Program-made: the position numbers and the translations under genes
Part shown: positions 1 to 7,878 of the stretch, piece after piece
Position numbering within the stretch: position 1 is the first letter of the stretch
Layout: each line of letters starts with the position of its first letter
The notes under the pieces: generated by a model
Databases searched by the model: none
Told to the model about the DNA's origin: nothing
The model's input: the letters and a program-made list of their open reading frames with translations, nothing else
Source of the DNA: Clostridiales bacterium
GTDB lineage: Bacteria > Bacillota > Limnochordia > Darwinibacteriales > B1SED10-159
Direction of reading: 5' to 3'
Length of the DNA stretch: 64,000 bases
Assembly (NCBI GenBank): GCA_003559095.1
Contig: PWMW01000264.1
Location: 1-64,000 of the forward strand

Positions 1-1382
1 ATAATATCTTCTTCCTCAATCTCAAGATCCCCTGCTTTGGTGGCCCGGACGGCATAGGTGATTTCACCAGTTTTCACCTGCCGCATACCGTCTTCCATCT
101 CAACGATGTTGTCAGCCATGTCCGCTTCGGGGTCCAGCTTCATGATAGCGGCAATGCCCTGCGGCACACTGCGAGTCGGTATGACACCGATACCTTTGTC
201 GCTCAACTCCTTTACCTGTTGGGCAGAGAAGATGACGTTCTTATTGTTGGGCAGGATGATGACATTCTCCGCATGCACTCGGGCCACGGCAGCCACCAAC
301 TCTTCGGTACTGGGATTCATGGTCTGACCACCGGTCACCACCACATCAACACCCAAACTGCTGAAGATATCTGCCAAACCAGGTCCCGGTACAACGGCGA
401 CCATGCCCAGAGGTTTGGGCTCTCCCATAGAATCGGGAGCGGCCTCTTCGGTAATACCTTCGTTCTGCAGCTTCATGTTATCGATCTTGATGTCTGTCAG
501 TTCTCCGAGCCCGCCGGCGTACTCCAGAACTTTCCCAGGATGATCTGTGTGAATGTGGATTTTTACCAGTTCTTCATCACCCACCACCAGCATGCTGTCG
601 CCGTCATTGGCTAGGGTCGCCTTAATGCCTTCGATGTTCAACGAAGAACCTTTGATCAGGAACTCTGTACAATAATGGTTGACCAATACCCCGGCAATGC
701 GGGTAATGCCTTCTTCGCGAGCTGGTTTGGGCTCTGGAACCGGTTCACTGGGAGTGGCTTCGATGATGACTTCATCGCGCAGACCATGAAGAGCGCCTTG
801 GAATATGCAGACCAAGCCATCGCCCCCGGCGTCCACAACACCGGCTTCCCGCAGTAAGGCCATCATCTTCGGCGTGTCAGCCAACGTTCGTTTGGCCTGT
901 TCCAGCGCCGCCGTCCAAACGGCTTCAGCCGTGGCACCGCCTTCAGCCACCTCCGCGGCCTTGGCTGCGGCAGCTTTCCCCACCGTCAGCATGGTACCTT
1001 CCACCGGCTTCATAACAGCTCGGTAGGTTGTTTGGCTGGCACGGTCGAGGGCACGAGCGATGTCGGCTCCGGATGCGCTGGCAACGCCTTTGAGACCTTC
1101 ACTGAATCCACGGAAGAACTGTGAAAGAATGACGCCGCTGTTACCGCGGGCTCCCATCAATGAACCCCGTGCCACTGCTGCCGCAATCTTGCCGCAGGCA
1201 TCCGTCTCCAGATCATCTATCTCCTTCACAGCCGCCGATATGGTCAAGGCCATGTTGGTTCCTGTATCGCCATCCGGAACAGGGAATACGTTGAGGGCGT
1301 TCACCCTCTCTTTTTCATTGGTGAGACACTGGGCCGCAGCCTGCAGCATCTTCTTTAGGTCTGATCCATGAATAACGTCCAA
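1..1382 (-). CDS. fakA: Fatty acid kinase FakA-like (DhaL/YloV family), C-terminus cut by window edge
   Basis: FakA phosphorylates fatty acids held by FakB proteins; the family was first called YloV or DAK phosphatase. About 460 residues are visible. Near residues 32-44 sits the metal/ATP-binding motif NVFPVPDGDTGTNM with its aspartates, followed by the DhaL-type glycine loop GARGNSGVI at about 77-85. The remaining visible part fits the C-terminal region of the family. FakA is usually near 550 residues, so roughly 90 are beyond the left edge. The start is taken as TTG at 1382, with the Shine-Dalgarno GGAGGAAACACC directly upstream. It follows asp23 closely, the pairing normal in Firmicutes (yloU-yloV), and shares its promoter. 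Confidence 0.9.
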   Translation of the reverse strand, partial: MDVIHGSDLKKMLQAAAQCLTNEKERVNALNVFPVPDGDTGTNMALTISAAVKEIDDLETDACGKIAAAVARGSLMGARGNSGVILSQFFRGFSEGLKGVASASGADIARALDRASQTTYRAVMKPVEGTMLTVGKAAAAKAAEVAEGGATAEAVWTAALEQAKRTLADTPKMMALLREAGVVDAGGDGLVCIFQGALHGLRDEVIIEATPSEPVPEPKPAREEGITRIAGVLVNHYCTEFLIKGSSLNIEGIKATLANDGDSMLVVGDEELVKIHIHTDHPGKVLEYAGGLGELTDIKIDNMKLQNEGITEEAAPDSMGEPKPLGMVAVVPGPGLADIFSSLGVDVVVTGGQTMNPSTEELVAAVARVHAENVIILPNNKNVIFSAQQVKELSDKGIGVIPTRSVPQGIAAIMKLDPEADMADNIVEMEDGMRQVKTGEITYAVRATKAGDLEIEEEDI

Positions 1383-1398
1383 AGGTGTTTCCTCCCAG

Positions 1399-1773
1399 TC
1401 ATTTACGTTGTTTGCTCTCCGATGTTACACGTACGCTCACCACTCGCACATCAATGCTGTGAGCCTTCAAACCCAAATGCTGTTCAATGGCATACTTGAC
1501 GCGCTCCTGGACGATGCGGGCAACCTCGGATATTTTGACACCATATTGTACCACAATATATAAACGAACACTAATACTATCTTCGTGGGACTGCACATCG
1601 ACGCCACGCTCGTAAGCTTCAATTCGCAGCAGTTCCGACAGTCCTTCGGAGACATTGCGCGGGGCCATGCCTACCAAACCATAGCATTCCATCGCCGCCA
1701 CACCGCAAACTGTGGCGATGACGGTCTCTGAGATGTTGACGCTTCCCAGCTCTTGTTGAATCTTCTGGGTCAT
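1399..1773 (-). CDS. Asp23/Gls24 family envelope stress protein
   Basis: A 124-residue protein of the Asp23/Gls24 (DUF322, YloU) family. Family members sit at the membrane or associate with it and are linked to envelope stress; the biochemical role is not settled. The sequence has the typical GLVGMAP segment and the alternating hydrophobic C-terminal half with VKISEVARIVQERVKYAIE. A start at 1800 is possible in frame, but it falls at the predicted transcription start (about 1799). The ATG at 1773 has a strong GGGGGG ribosome site and is chosen. It is the first gene of the asp23-fakA operon. Confidence 0.9.
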   Translation of the reverse strand: MTQKIQQELGSVNISETVIATVCGVAAMECYGLVGMAPRNVSEGLSELLRIEAYERGVDVQSHEDSISVRLYIVVQYGVKISEVARIVQERVKYAIEQHLGLKAHSIDVRVVSVRVTSESKQRK

Positions 1774-1805
1774 TCTATTCCCCCCCAAATGTCTTTTCAT
1801 AGTTC

Positions 1806-1834
1806 ATTGTATCTTTTCATAAGTCACTTGTAAA
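1806..1834 (-). promoter_or_regulatory. Sigma-A-type promoter of asp23-fakA
   Basis: On the minus strand TTTACA (1834-1829) and TACAAT (1811-1806) are separated by exactly 17 bases. The predicted start near 1799 excludes the longer asp23 start at 1800. Confidence 0.75.
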
Positions 1835-1844
1835 GGATTTTTCC

Positions 1845-1873
1845 TTGCAATACGGGGAACGCTGTGCTAAAAT
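1845..1873 (+). promoter_or_regulatory. Promoter of rpmB, extended -10
   Basis: TTGCAA (1845-1850), a 17-base spacer and TAAAAT (1868-1873), with TG one base before the -10. It lies only about 10 bases from the -35 of the opposite asp23 promoter, so the two face outward from a shared short region. Confidence 0.8.
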
Positions 1874-1922
1874 GGATATCGTCCAATATGCCTATACGAT
1901 TCGAACTGAGGGAGGGATAGTC

Positions 1923-2114
1923 ATGGCCAGACGCTGTGTCGTTTGCGATAAGCGGACAGAGACCGGTAATATCCGCAGTCACGCTGAAAATAAAGCTCGC
2001 CGTACATGGAAGCCGAATCTGCAAAAGGTACGCATGATCGTTAAAGGTGCTCCTGTGCGCGCCTATGTTTGCACTCGCTGTTTGAAATCTGGAAAAGTTC
2101 AGCGGGCCATCTAG
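1923..2114 (+). CDS. rpmB: Large ribosomal subunit protein bL28, zinc-binding form
   Basis: A 63-residue ribosomal protein L28. The start ATG at 1923 is preceded by GGGAGGG; the open frame extends upstream to 1845 but that part lies before or inside the promoter. Two CxxC pairs, CVVC near residue 5 and CTRC near residue 53, mark the zinc-ribbon (C+) paralogue. The core NLQKVR is typical of L28. It is transcribed away from asp23-fakA, a conserved Firmicutes neighbour pair. Confidence 0.97.
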   Translation: MARRCVVCDKRTETGNIRSHAENKARRTWKPNLQKVRMIVKGAPVRAYVCTRCLKSGKVQRAI

Positions 2115-2261
2115 GTCTCCACTGTCAAGCCATGTTCGCAGCCTGAACTTGGGTGACCGAGGTTACTGAAGTCCTAACTTAGGGGATTTCGGGGTTCTCT
2201 TCGCTGCTCCAGCGTCATCGGTAGATAGAGTGGATACCCAGTGCCCTTCCCTTCAAGAGTG

Positions 2262-2294
2262 AACCCCTTCGTCTATGGACGAAGGGGTTTGTTT
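2262..2294 (+). terminator. Intrinsic terminator of rpmB
   Basis: Perfect 12-bp stem AACCCCTTCGTC / GACGAAGGGGTT with a TATG loop, followed by TGTTTTGG. It sits about 150 bases after the rpmB stop, leaving a long 3' untranslated region (2115-2261). Confidence 0.85.
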
Positions 2295-2327
2295 TGGTAA
2301 CAGCAAATGCTGGCAGGCGATGATGAT

Positions 2328-2984
2328 TCAAAGTCTGGGTTGGGGTGGAGCGACCATGACCAGGAGCAGCCCGGAGACTGTGGTCAACGACACTGGCGAC
2401 GCAACGGTATGGTTGCTGATGCCCAGGGTACTGCCGCGCTTGAGCACAGCATCCCGCAGCGAGTAGTACAGGCCTTGGGTGGTAATGCCTCGGACTACAG
2501 ATGTCATAGGCAGGAGCGACACCGTGGACTCTCGCGGAAGTGTCGCCTCCCAAGCGTCGCCAACCACAGTGAGATAACCGTCGTCGGTGACAATGCGGTT
2601 GGCGATGCCGGCCGTGGCCAGACGGAACAGGATTTCCACATTGCCGAGGCTGTGATCTACACGCCCACCCCACGCCCCCGTAATCCACACCTCAGGTACC
2701 TGCTCTTCCAAGGCGAAGTCCACAGCCAAATCCATATCCGTCTTGTCCTTTTCCACCGGAAAGCGGCGAAACTCTACGTCCCGCTGTTCCCAGTACGCCA
2801 GATCGTCGGCACTGATGGAATCCATATCGCCGACAATCCACTGTGGTTTGACACCCCAATGCCGCAGCGTGCCAGCGCCGCTATCAGCGCAGATGACCAA
2901 GGTCCTGCCATCTTCGCATGGACAGCGGTGCGGGACGTTGGGTGCTCCCCCCACGATCAGAGCTTTGGACCATCTATTGGACAT
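2328..2984 (-). CDS. thiN: Thiamine pyrophosphokinase
   Basis: Transfers pyrophosphate from ATP to thiamine to make thiamine diphosphate. The 218-residue protein has the family motifs CADSGAGTL, VGDMDS, DKTDMDLA and GGRVDHSLGN in order, which hold the metal, nucleotide and thiamine. Start ATG 2984 has AGGAAGG nine bases upstream; a longer in-frame start at 3023 lacks a comparable site. It overlaps the end of thiT by 11 bases. Transporter and kinase therefore form one unit under the TPP riboswitch: imported thiamine is activated, and the product shuts the operon off. Confidence 0.93.
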   Translation of the reverse strand: MSNRWSKALIVGGAPNVPHRCPCEDGRTLVICADSGAGTLRHWGVKPQWIVGDMDSISADDLAYWEQRDVEFRRFPVEKDKTDMDLAVDFALEEQVPEVWITGAWGGRVDHSLGNVEILFRLATAGIANRIVTDDGYLTVVGDAWEATLPRESTVSLLPMTSVVRGITTQGLYYSLRDAVLKRGSTLGISNHTVASPVSLTTVSGLLLVMVAPPQPRL

Positions 2985-3483
2985 TGAAAAGATCCTTCCT
3001 CGCCCAAAGAATTCGAATGACAATTCCCGTTATGATCAGTTCTGGAACGAAAAACGAGGCATTGTAGGATAGCGAGTACAGCCACGGGTTCATGCCTTCA
3101 GGGGCATACATACCGAAAAACACGGCACCGGAGATAACGTGGGAAGCATATCGGCCCAAACCTCCCACCACCAGACCGACAACGGGTTGTTTGGGGAAGA
3201 AACCCGCCAAACCCACCAAAGCAAACGGAAGCGGATAGTCCATGACAACCTGGGCAAAGTGCAGGACATAGCCATCCATGAGCCTGAGAACCCCAAGAAG
3301 CAACCCCGCCAACACGGCTGGCCCCGCTCCCCGGCGAAACGCCAAAACCAACAATGGCACCATGGTCAGTGTCACGGATCCGCCTTGGGGCATTCGAAAC
3401 AGCCGGAACTGAGCCAATACATAGCTGAGCGCAACAATTAAGGCTATCTCAATCATAATCTGCAGTTTCTTGTTCTTCAACAC
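2974..3483 (-). CDS. thiT: Energy-coupling factor S component for thiamine (ThiT/YuaJ)
   Basis: A 169-residue membrane protein with about six hydrophobic segments. The segment MPQGGSVTLTM followed by LLVLAFRRG and the later DYPLPFALVGLAG are hallmarks of ThiT, the substrate-binding subunit of the thiamine ECF transporter. The shared EcfA/EcfT module is not in the window. The start is GTG 3483 (or TTG 3480), just after AGGAGGG; the open frame continues upstream through the riboswitch and is not coding there. Control by the TPP riboswitch supports the substrate call. Confidence 0.9.
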   Translation of the reverse strand: MLKNKKLQIMIEIALIVALSYVLAQFRLFRMPQGGSVTLTMVPLLVLAFRRGAGPAVLAGLLLGVLRLMDGYVLHFAQVVMDYPLPFALVGLAGFFPKQPVVGLVVGGLGRYASHVISGAVFFGMYAPEGMNPWLYSLSYNASFFVPELIITGIVIRILWARKDLFNVQ

Positions 3484-3533
3484 AAATCCCTCCTGATGTG
3501 GAAAACATTGCATACTGTGTCTGTGGTCAAACG

Positions 3534-3563
3534 AAAAATGCCGCACACCCAAAGGTACGCAGC
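3534..3563 (-). terminator. Expression-platform terminator of the thiT TPP riboswitch
   Basis: GCTGCGTACC pairs with GGGTGTGCGG (about 10 bp with G-U pairs) around a TTT loop, then C, A and five T. It lies between the aptamer and thiT, as expected for a switch that terminates when TPP is bound. Confidence 0.75.
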
Positions 3564-3580
3564 AGTGAAAAACTCGATCA

Positions 3581-3665
3581 CCGCTTCCCTTCGTTGGAAT
3601 TAACCGAACAGGTTCCAAGGGTAAGGCAACGCCTTTCTCAGCCCTAGAACGGGCACCCCCAGCGG
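3581..3665 (-). promoter_or_regulatory. TPP (THI-box) riboswitch aptamer
   Basis: Read on the minus strand it contains GGGGTGCCC, GGCTGAGA, ACCCTTGGAACCTG, TCGGTTAATTCC and GAAGGGAAGC in the canonical order. A closing helix CCGCT/AGCGG joins 3661-3665 with 3581-3585. It precedes thiT-thiN and is followed by a terminator, so thiamine diphosphate should repress the operon. Confidence 0.96.
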
Positions 3666-3713
3666 ACAGTATGAATGTTTCTAGCTTATACGGGAATCAT
3701 TCGCTCTTCACAG

Positions 3714-3736
3714 AAAAAACCCTCCTTGCGGAGGGT
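3714..3736 (-). terminator. Intrinsic terminator after the 327-nt transcript
   Basis: Minus strand ACCCTCC GCAA GGAGGGT followed by TTTTTC. It directly follows the U-run that ends the transcription unit at 3737-4063 and precedes the riboswitch. Confidence 0.7.
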
Positions 3737-4063
3737 AAAAAAACAGACAGGAATGGTTATGTTATTGGTTCCCGTGACAGAATCGGTGTCCAGTTCCGCC
3801 CAAAGAAGATGGTCACCAAGACGCGTCTGTCATCGTTTGAGGCTATCTGCGGCGAGTGTTGGTATCCGCCGGCGGTGATTGGGTAGTGTTCCGCCTGCAT
3901 GCGGATGTACTCCCATGCAGAACGATCCGTTTGTGGGCTTTCACAGCGTTTCATGATTCCATTTACACCAAAGGGAGACGTGATGATTGATTTTTTTGAT
4001 TCGGGGTGGGATGCGAGCCCACTGCGCCACCTATGACCTCCTCCGTAGACCGTTCCTGTCTGT
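3737..4063 (-). ncRNA. Candidate structured RNA or small mRNA of about 327 nt, family unknown
   Basis: This fills the 345-base gap between rpe and the thiT leader. A near-consensus promoter predicts a start at about 4063. The first bases ACAGACAGGAACGG pair with CCATTCCTGTCTGT at the far end (3756-3743; 13 of 14 positions), and seven T follow. Ends that pair this way are typical of structured RNAs. I looked for the conserved blocks of RNase P RNA, tmRNA, SRP RNA and 6S RNA and did not find them. An alternative is a small mRNA. GGAGGAGG (4044-4037) sits six bases before GTG 4030, opening a 29-codon frame to 3941. This overlaps a 65-codon frame (3954-3757) that stops just before the 3' arm. Neither peptide is recognised. 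Confidence 0.5.
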
Positions 4064-4069
4064 GACTTA

Positions 4070-4098
4070 ATTATAGCGCGACATAACCAAAAAGTCAA
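4070..4098 (-). promoter_or_regulatory. Strong promoter of the 327-nt transcript
   Basis: TTGACT (4098-4093), 17-base spacer, TATAAT (4075-4070) on the minus strand. No recognised gene follows directly, which is why the downstream RNA deserves attention. Confidence 0.85.
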
Positions 4099-4129
4099 TA
4101 GGTGAATTTACATTTAAGAAAAGACACTC

Positions 4130-4780
4130 TCAGGCGGAGAGTGTCTTTCGCATCTGTGCAATGTACTGTTGTGGATCCGAAGCTTGGAAGATCGCAGACC
4201 CAGCCACCAGGATGGAAGCGCCAGCATGGGCCAAGGCTGCGGCGTTATCCAGGGAAACACCACCGTCCACCTCGATGGCGATGGGACGCTCCCCCACCAA
4301 CTGTCGGGCCTGACGAAGTTTTTCGTAACTGTGCGGAATGAACGTCTGCCCTCCAAAACCAGGATTCACGGACATGATCAAGATTAAGTCAAGGGAATCC
4401 AAGATAGGCTCCAGCCATCCCACCGGTGTGTGCGGATTCAAAGAAACGCCAGCTTTGAGTCCATGCTCGCGGATGGCTGCCAGCGAACGATGGAGATGGG
4501 GACTGGCTTCGTAGTGAATCGTTAAGTATTCCGGCTCCAAAGCAGCGAAACTGTCAATGAATGTGTCGGGATTGTCGATCATCAGATGAATGTCCAATGG
4601 TAGGTCACACGCTGCTTTGGCTGCAGCAGCCACCGCTGGTCCAAAAGATATGTTGGGTACAAAGTGTCCATCCATGATATCCACATGGAGCAGATCGGCG
4701 TCTGCTACCAATTGCAGCTGTTGGCCTAATCTGGTAAAATCTGCAGCCAACAATGATGGGCTGATGCGCGTGTTGTTCAC
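4130..4780 (-). CDS. rpe: Ribulose-phosphate 3-epimerase
   Basis: Interconverts ribulose 5-phosphate and xylulose 5-phosphate in the pentose phosphate pathway. The 216-residue TIM barrel shows SPSLLAADF, HVDIMDGHFVPNI, IHLMI, MSVNPGFGGQ and EVDGGV, which carry the metal-binding histidines and aspartates. The start is GTG 4780; an in-frame TGA a short way upstream rules out a much longer protein. The ribosome site is weak, and the nearest purine-rich stretch is about 45 bases upstream. It follows rsgA by 96 bases in the usual Firmicutes order. Confidence 0.95.
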   Translation of the reverse strand: MNNTRISPSLLAADFTRLGQQLQLVADADLLHVDIMDGHFVPNISFGPAVAAAAKAACDLPLDIHLMIDNPDTFIDSFAALEPEYLTIHYEASPHLHRSLAAIREHGLKAGVSLNPHTPVGWLEPILDSLDLILIMSVNPGFGGQTFIPHSYEKLRQARQLVGERPIAIEVDGGVSLDNAAALAHAGASILVAGSAIFQASDPQQYIAQMRKTLSA

Positions 4781-4876
4781 GGTAACGGCGATGTCCGGTG
4801 CTGTTCACCGACTGCAATCGCCTTGCCTCCCTTCCATCCGCCGGCCATCCGCTACAGCGCAAGGCCGGACAGCGAA

Positions 4877-5755
4877 TCAATAACGTCGCGCCTGTTGAAT
4901 CTCATCCCAGAATGTCAGGTAGCTCTCATAGCGGGTCGCGGGCAGTGTTCCGTCCTGCACAGCGTCCTTGATGGCACACTGACGTTCCTTTGTGTGGGTA
5001 CACCCGCGGAACGGGCAGTCTGCTGCTAAGGCAGCCATATCAGGAAAGCAATCGGCCAGCTCGGCACTGGCAACGGCGGCCAAACTCAACTGGGAAAAAC
5101 CAGGAGTATCCGCGATGAAGCCGCCAAAGGGCAGCGGCAGAAGTTTTACCTGCCGCGTCGTGTGTTTTCCACGGCGCAGCTTGCGGCTGATGTCCCCCAC
5201 TTCTTGGACCTGGCCAGGAATGAGCGCGTTGATCAGTGTGGACTTACCCACTCCCGATGGACCAGCCAAGGCGGTGGTACGATCCTGCAGTTGAGCGCGC
5301 AGATCATCGATACCCTGGCTGCTGAGGGCACTAACTGGGATTACTTGGTATGCTTGGGCGTGATGACGAATCCGCTGCAGAGCATCGTAACTCCCGTTGG
5401 GCAGATCCGCTTTGTTCAAGCAAACAGCCGCTGGTATACGGTGGTATTCCGCCAACACCAAGATTCGGTCCAAAAGTAAAATATTCGGCGGCGGCTCAGA
5501 GTAGGCTAGAACAGCCACTAGTTGGTCAACATTGGCCAAGGCTGGTCTGGGCAGCTGGTTGCGCCGTTCCAGAACCACATCGATGTACCCTTCCTCAGCT
5601 TCCGGCTCGAGCAGAACTTTCACGCGATCGCCGACCAGAACACCCTGCTTGGATAAGCGCAGTTTTCCCCGCAGACGACAGGTGAGCAGCTGGCCTTCGT
5701 CCAACTGCACTTCATAGAATCCGCCAACTCCCGCTAAGATCGTTCCCCGTTTCAT
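4877..5755 (-). CDS. rsgA: Small ribosomal subunit biogenesis GTPase RsgA
   Basis: A circularly permuted GTPase that checks late 30S maturation. The 292 residues contain an N-terminal OB-fold, then the permuted order NKAD, GPSGVGKST, DTPGFS. A C-terminal zinc knuckle CPFRGCTHTKERQC has the C-x4-C-x-H-x5-C spacing. The ATG overlaps the stop of prkC by four bases, so the two are translationally coupled. Confidence 0.96.
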   Translation of the reverse strand: MKRGTILAGVGGFYEVQLDEGQLLTCRLRGKLRLSKQGVLVGDRVKVLLEPEAEEGYIDVVLERRNQLPRPALANVDQLVAVLAYSEPPPNILLLDRILVLAEYHRIPAAVCLNKADLPNGSYDALQRIRHHAQAYQVIPVSALSSQGIDDLRAQLQDRTTALAGPSGVGKSTLINALIPGQVQEVGDISRKLRRGKHTTRQVKLLPLPFGGFIADTPGFSQLSLAAVASAELADCFPDMAALAADCPFRGCTHTKERQCAIKDAVQDGTLPATRYESYLTFWDEIQQARRY

Positions 5756-7791
5756 GAGCCGCCCAAGTCTCGAAAACTAGAATCTAAGAACATGCGCCCT
5801 CCGATATAGATCTGAATCTGCGCTTGATCCCCGCGTCCTTGGACGGATTGGGAAAACCTTGATCCGCCGGCTTCTACTTCGCGGTAGACCTCCCGTGCGC
5901 CAAAATCATCGATAACTAAGATGACCACCTCTTGACTACGCCCTTCCGGCACATCAATGGTCACGTCCACCGTTTTCCAGCTGGTGGCTGTCTCCCACTG
6001 ATCCGTATCAGCAGCGGGCGGATCCTGGATTACGGGTTCTTCTTCGGGATCGGGATCCGGCTGCTGCCACGCCTGAGCTGTGGTATCGCTGGGCAGACCC
6101 TGGGAAAACACAAAGTCCACGGTCCAACCAGCCTCCACTTCCTGGCCGGGGCCCGGGTTTTGCTCAATGATCCGGCCAGCTTCAACCGATGTACTGAACT
6201 CGGGCCAAGTTCCGCCGACGGCGAGACCCGCTTCTTCCAGAATTGCTTGGGCCACGCCCATGGTCTCCCCGCGCACGTCGGGGACTGCTACCATACCCAG
6301 CGCTTCGCGACCGCGATTGATCCTAAGATTGACGGGGATGCCCAACGGAACTTCTTGATCCGCTGGGGGTTCTTGGCCGACTACCACATTCAGTGGCGCA
6401 TCCAAGTCCATGACAGGCTCTTCTTCACCTAAGATAAAGCCAGCTTGTGTCAGCTGCAGGCGGGCTTCCCGGGTCGTTAAGCCCACCACATCGGGCATCG
6501 ACACATATTCGGGGCCGCGGCTGATCTGCACAGCAATCTCCCGACCTTCCCGTACGGTTCGACCCGGTGAGGGATCTTGGCTGACCACGGAGCCGGCAGC
6601 GCGCTCGTTGTCGAAAACTTCCCGGACCAACTGAATCCGCAGTCCGTACTGGTTCAGAAGCCTCTGGGCATCACTGTAGGTGAGGCCCGTAATGTTGGGA
6701 ACCTGGACTTCAGCTGGGAACAACAGTCGCGGTACAATGTACTGCGCTGTCCAAGCCAAACCGACAATCAAAAGCAGTAGGAAGAGCATGGGAACCAGGG
6801 AGCGGCGTTTAGCTTTGGGTTTAGGTTTCGGCTTGGGCTTTGACTTCGACCTAGCTTTCGTCTTGGAATCTTTGGCGGGCATGTTGTCCTCCTTGGCTGC
6901 ATCTTCATCATCGTTTCCGGCTGCGGGCATCTTCTGCGTAGGAACCTCATACCCCACAGCGGCAGATTTGTCTTCCAAGTTTCGCATCTGCATGAGGGCC
7001 GCCGCCAGATGCCCGGCACTTTCTCCTCGCTGTTCCGGGCTCTTCTCCAGAAGCTGCATAACCAACTTGGCCAGCCGCTCAGGAATGTCGGGGCGTCGAT
7101 TGGTCAGCTGCGGCGGTTGGTCTTGAATCTGCTTCAGGGCCACTGCAATGGGGCTCTCGCCTTTAAAGGGCACGCTGCCCGTAAGCATCTCGTAAAACAC
7201 AATTCCCAAGGAATACAAGTCTGAAAAGTGCTGGACATTAACTCCCTTAGCCTGTTCAGGGGAAAAGTAATGAACGGATCCCATGACCATTCCTGTCTGG
7301 GTCAAGTTAGCGGAAGACAGCGCTTGGGCAATGCCAAAGTCTGTTACCTTTACACGACCATCATTGGTGATCAAGATATTGTGCGGTTTGATATCACGAT
7401 GGACGATATGATGTTCGTGCGCGTGGGCCAAGGCTTGGGCGATCTGGAGGGCAATATTCACACAGCGGTCAATGGCGAGAGGGGACTCATCCCGGATAAT
7501 TTCGTGCAGTGTCCGTCCAACAATGAACTCCATGACAATGAAGTGGATGCGTCCTGTATCGCCGACGTCGTAGATGTTGACCACATTAGGATGGGATAAA
7601 CTGGCGGCCGCCTGAGCTTCCCGCCGAAAACGTTCCTTGAACTCGCGGTCGCTGGCAAACTGCGACCGCAGGATCTTGACGGCCACTTGGCGGTTCAGCA
7701 GCGTATCCCGGGCGCGGTAAACAACGGCCATGCCGCCCTCGCCCGTCTTTTCCAAGATCTCGTATCGATTAAGGAGAATTTGCCCTATCAT
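5752..7791 (-). CDS. prkC: PASTA-domain serine/threonine protein kinase (PrkC/PknB type)
   Basis: Membrane kinase that senses muropeptides or lipid II outside the cell and phosphorylates targets inside. Residue numbering from ATG 7791 (679 residues): kinase domain about 9-265 with GEGGMAVV, Lys39, HRDIKPHN at 131-138 and DFG at 151-153. A lysine-proline-rich juxtamembrane stretch lies at about 310-330 and a single membrane span at about 332-352. Three PASTA repeats occupy about 361-572, each with a conserved VPNITGL- or MPDVVGL-like opening. An acidic linker and a further extracellular segment end the protein. An in-frame GTG lies three codons upstream, but AAAGG is better spaced for 7791. 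The neighbours prpC and rsgA are the classical partners. Confidence 0.95.
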   Translation of the reverse strand: MIGQILLNRYEILEKTGEGGMAVVYRARDTLLNRQVAVKILRSQFASDREFKERFRREAQAAASLSHPNVVNIYDVGDTGRIHFIVMEFIVGRTLHEIIRDESPLAIDRCVNIALQIAQALAHAHEHHIVHRDIKPHNILITNDGRVKVTDFGIAQALSSANLTQTGMVMGSVHYFSPEQAKGVNVQHFSDLYSLGIVFYEMLTGSVPFKGESPIAVALKQIQDQPPQLTNRRPDIPERLAKLVMQLLEKSPEQRGESAGHLAAALMQMRNLEDKSAAVGYEVPTQKMPAAGNDDEDAAKEDNMPAKDSKTKARSKSKPKPKPKPKAKRRSLVPMLFLLLLIVGLAWTAQYIVPRLLFPAEVQVPNITGLTYSDAQRLLNQYGLRIQLVREVFDNERAAGSVVSQDPSPGRTVREGREIAVQISRGPEYVSMPDVVGLTTREARLQLTQAGFILGEEEPVMDLDAPLNVVVGQEPPADQEVPLGIPVNLRINRGREALGMVAVPDVRGETMGVAQAILEEAGLAVGGTWPEFSTSVEAGRIIEQNPGPGQEVEAGWTVDFVFSQGLPSDTTAQAWQQPDPDPEEEPVIQDPPAADTDQWETATSWKTVDVTIDVPEGRSQEVVILVIDDFGAREVYREVEAGGSRFSQSVQGRGDQAQIQIYIGGRMFLDSSFRDLGGS

Positions 7792-7878
7792 AGAATGCAC
7801 CTTTCTTTAACCCAGCTTGGTACCCTATTGTTCAGAGACCGACGCTGTGCTGGCAAAAAAACAGACTGCCTTGTACTG

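Noticed and set aside
3737..4063. RNase P RNA or other housekeeping RNA
   Set aside because: Size and paired ends fit RNase P, but the universal GAGGAAAGTCC-type block and the later conserved region are missing.
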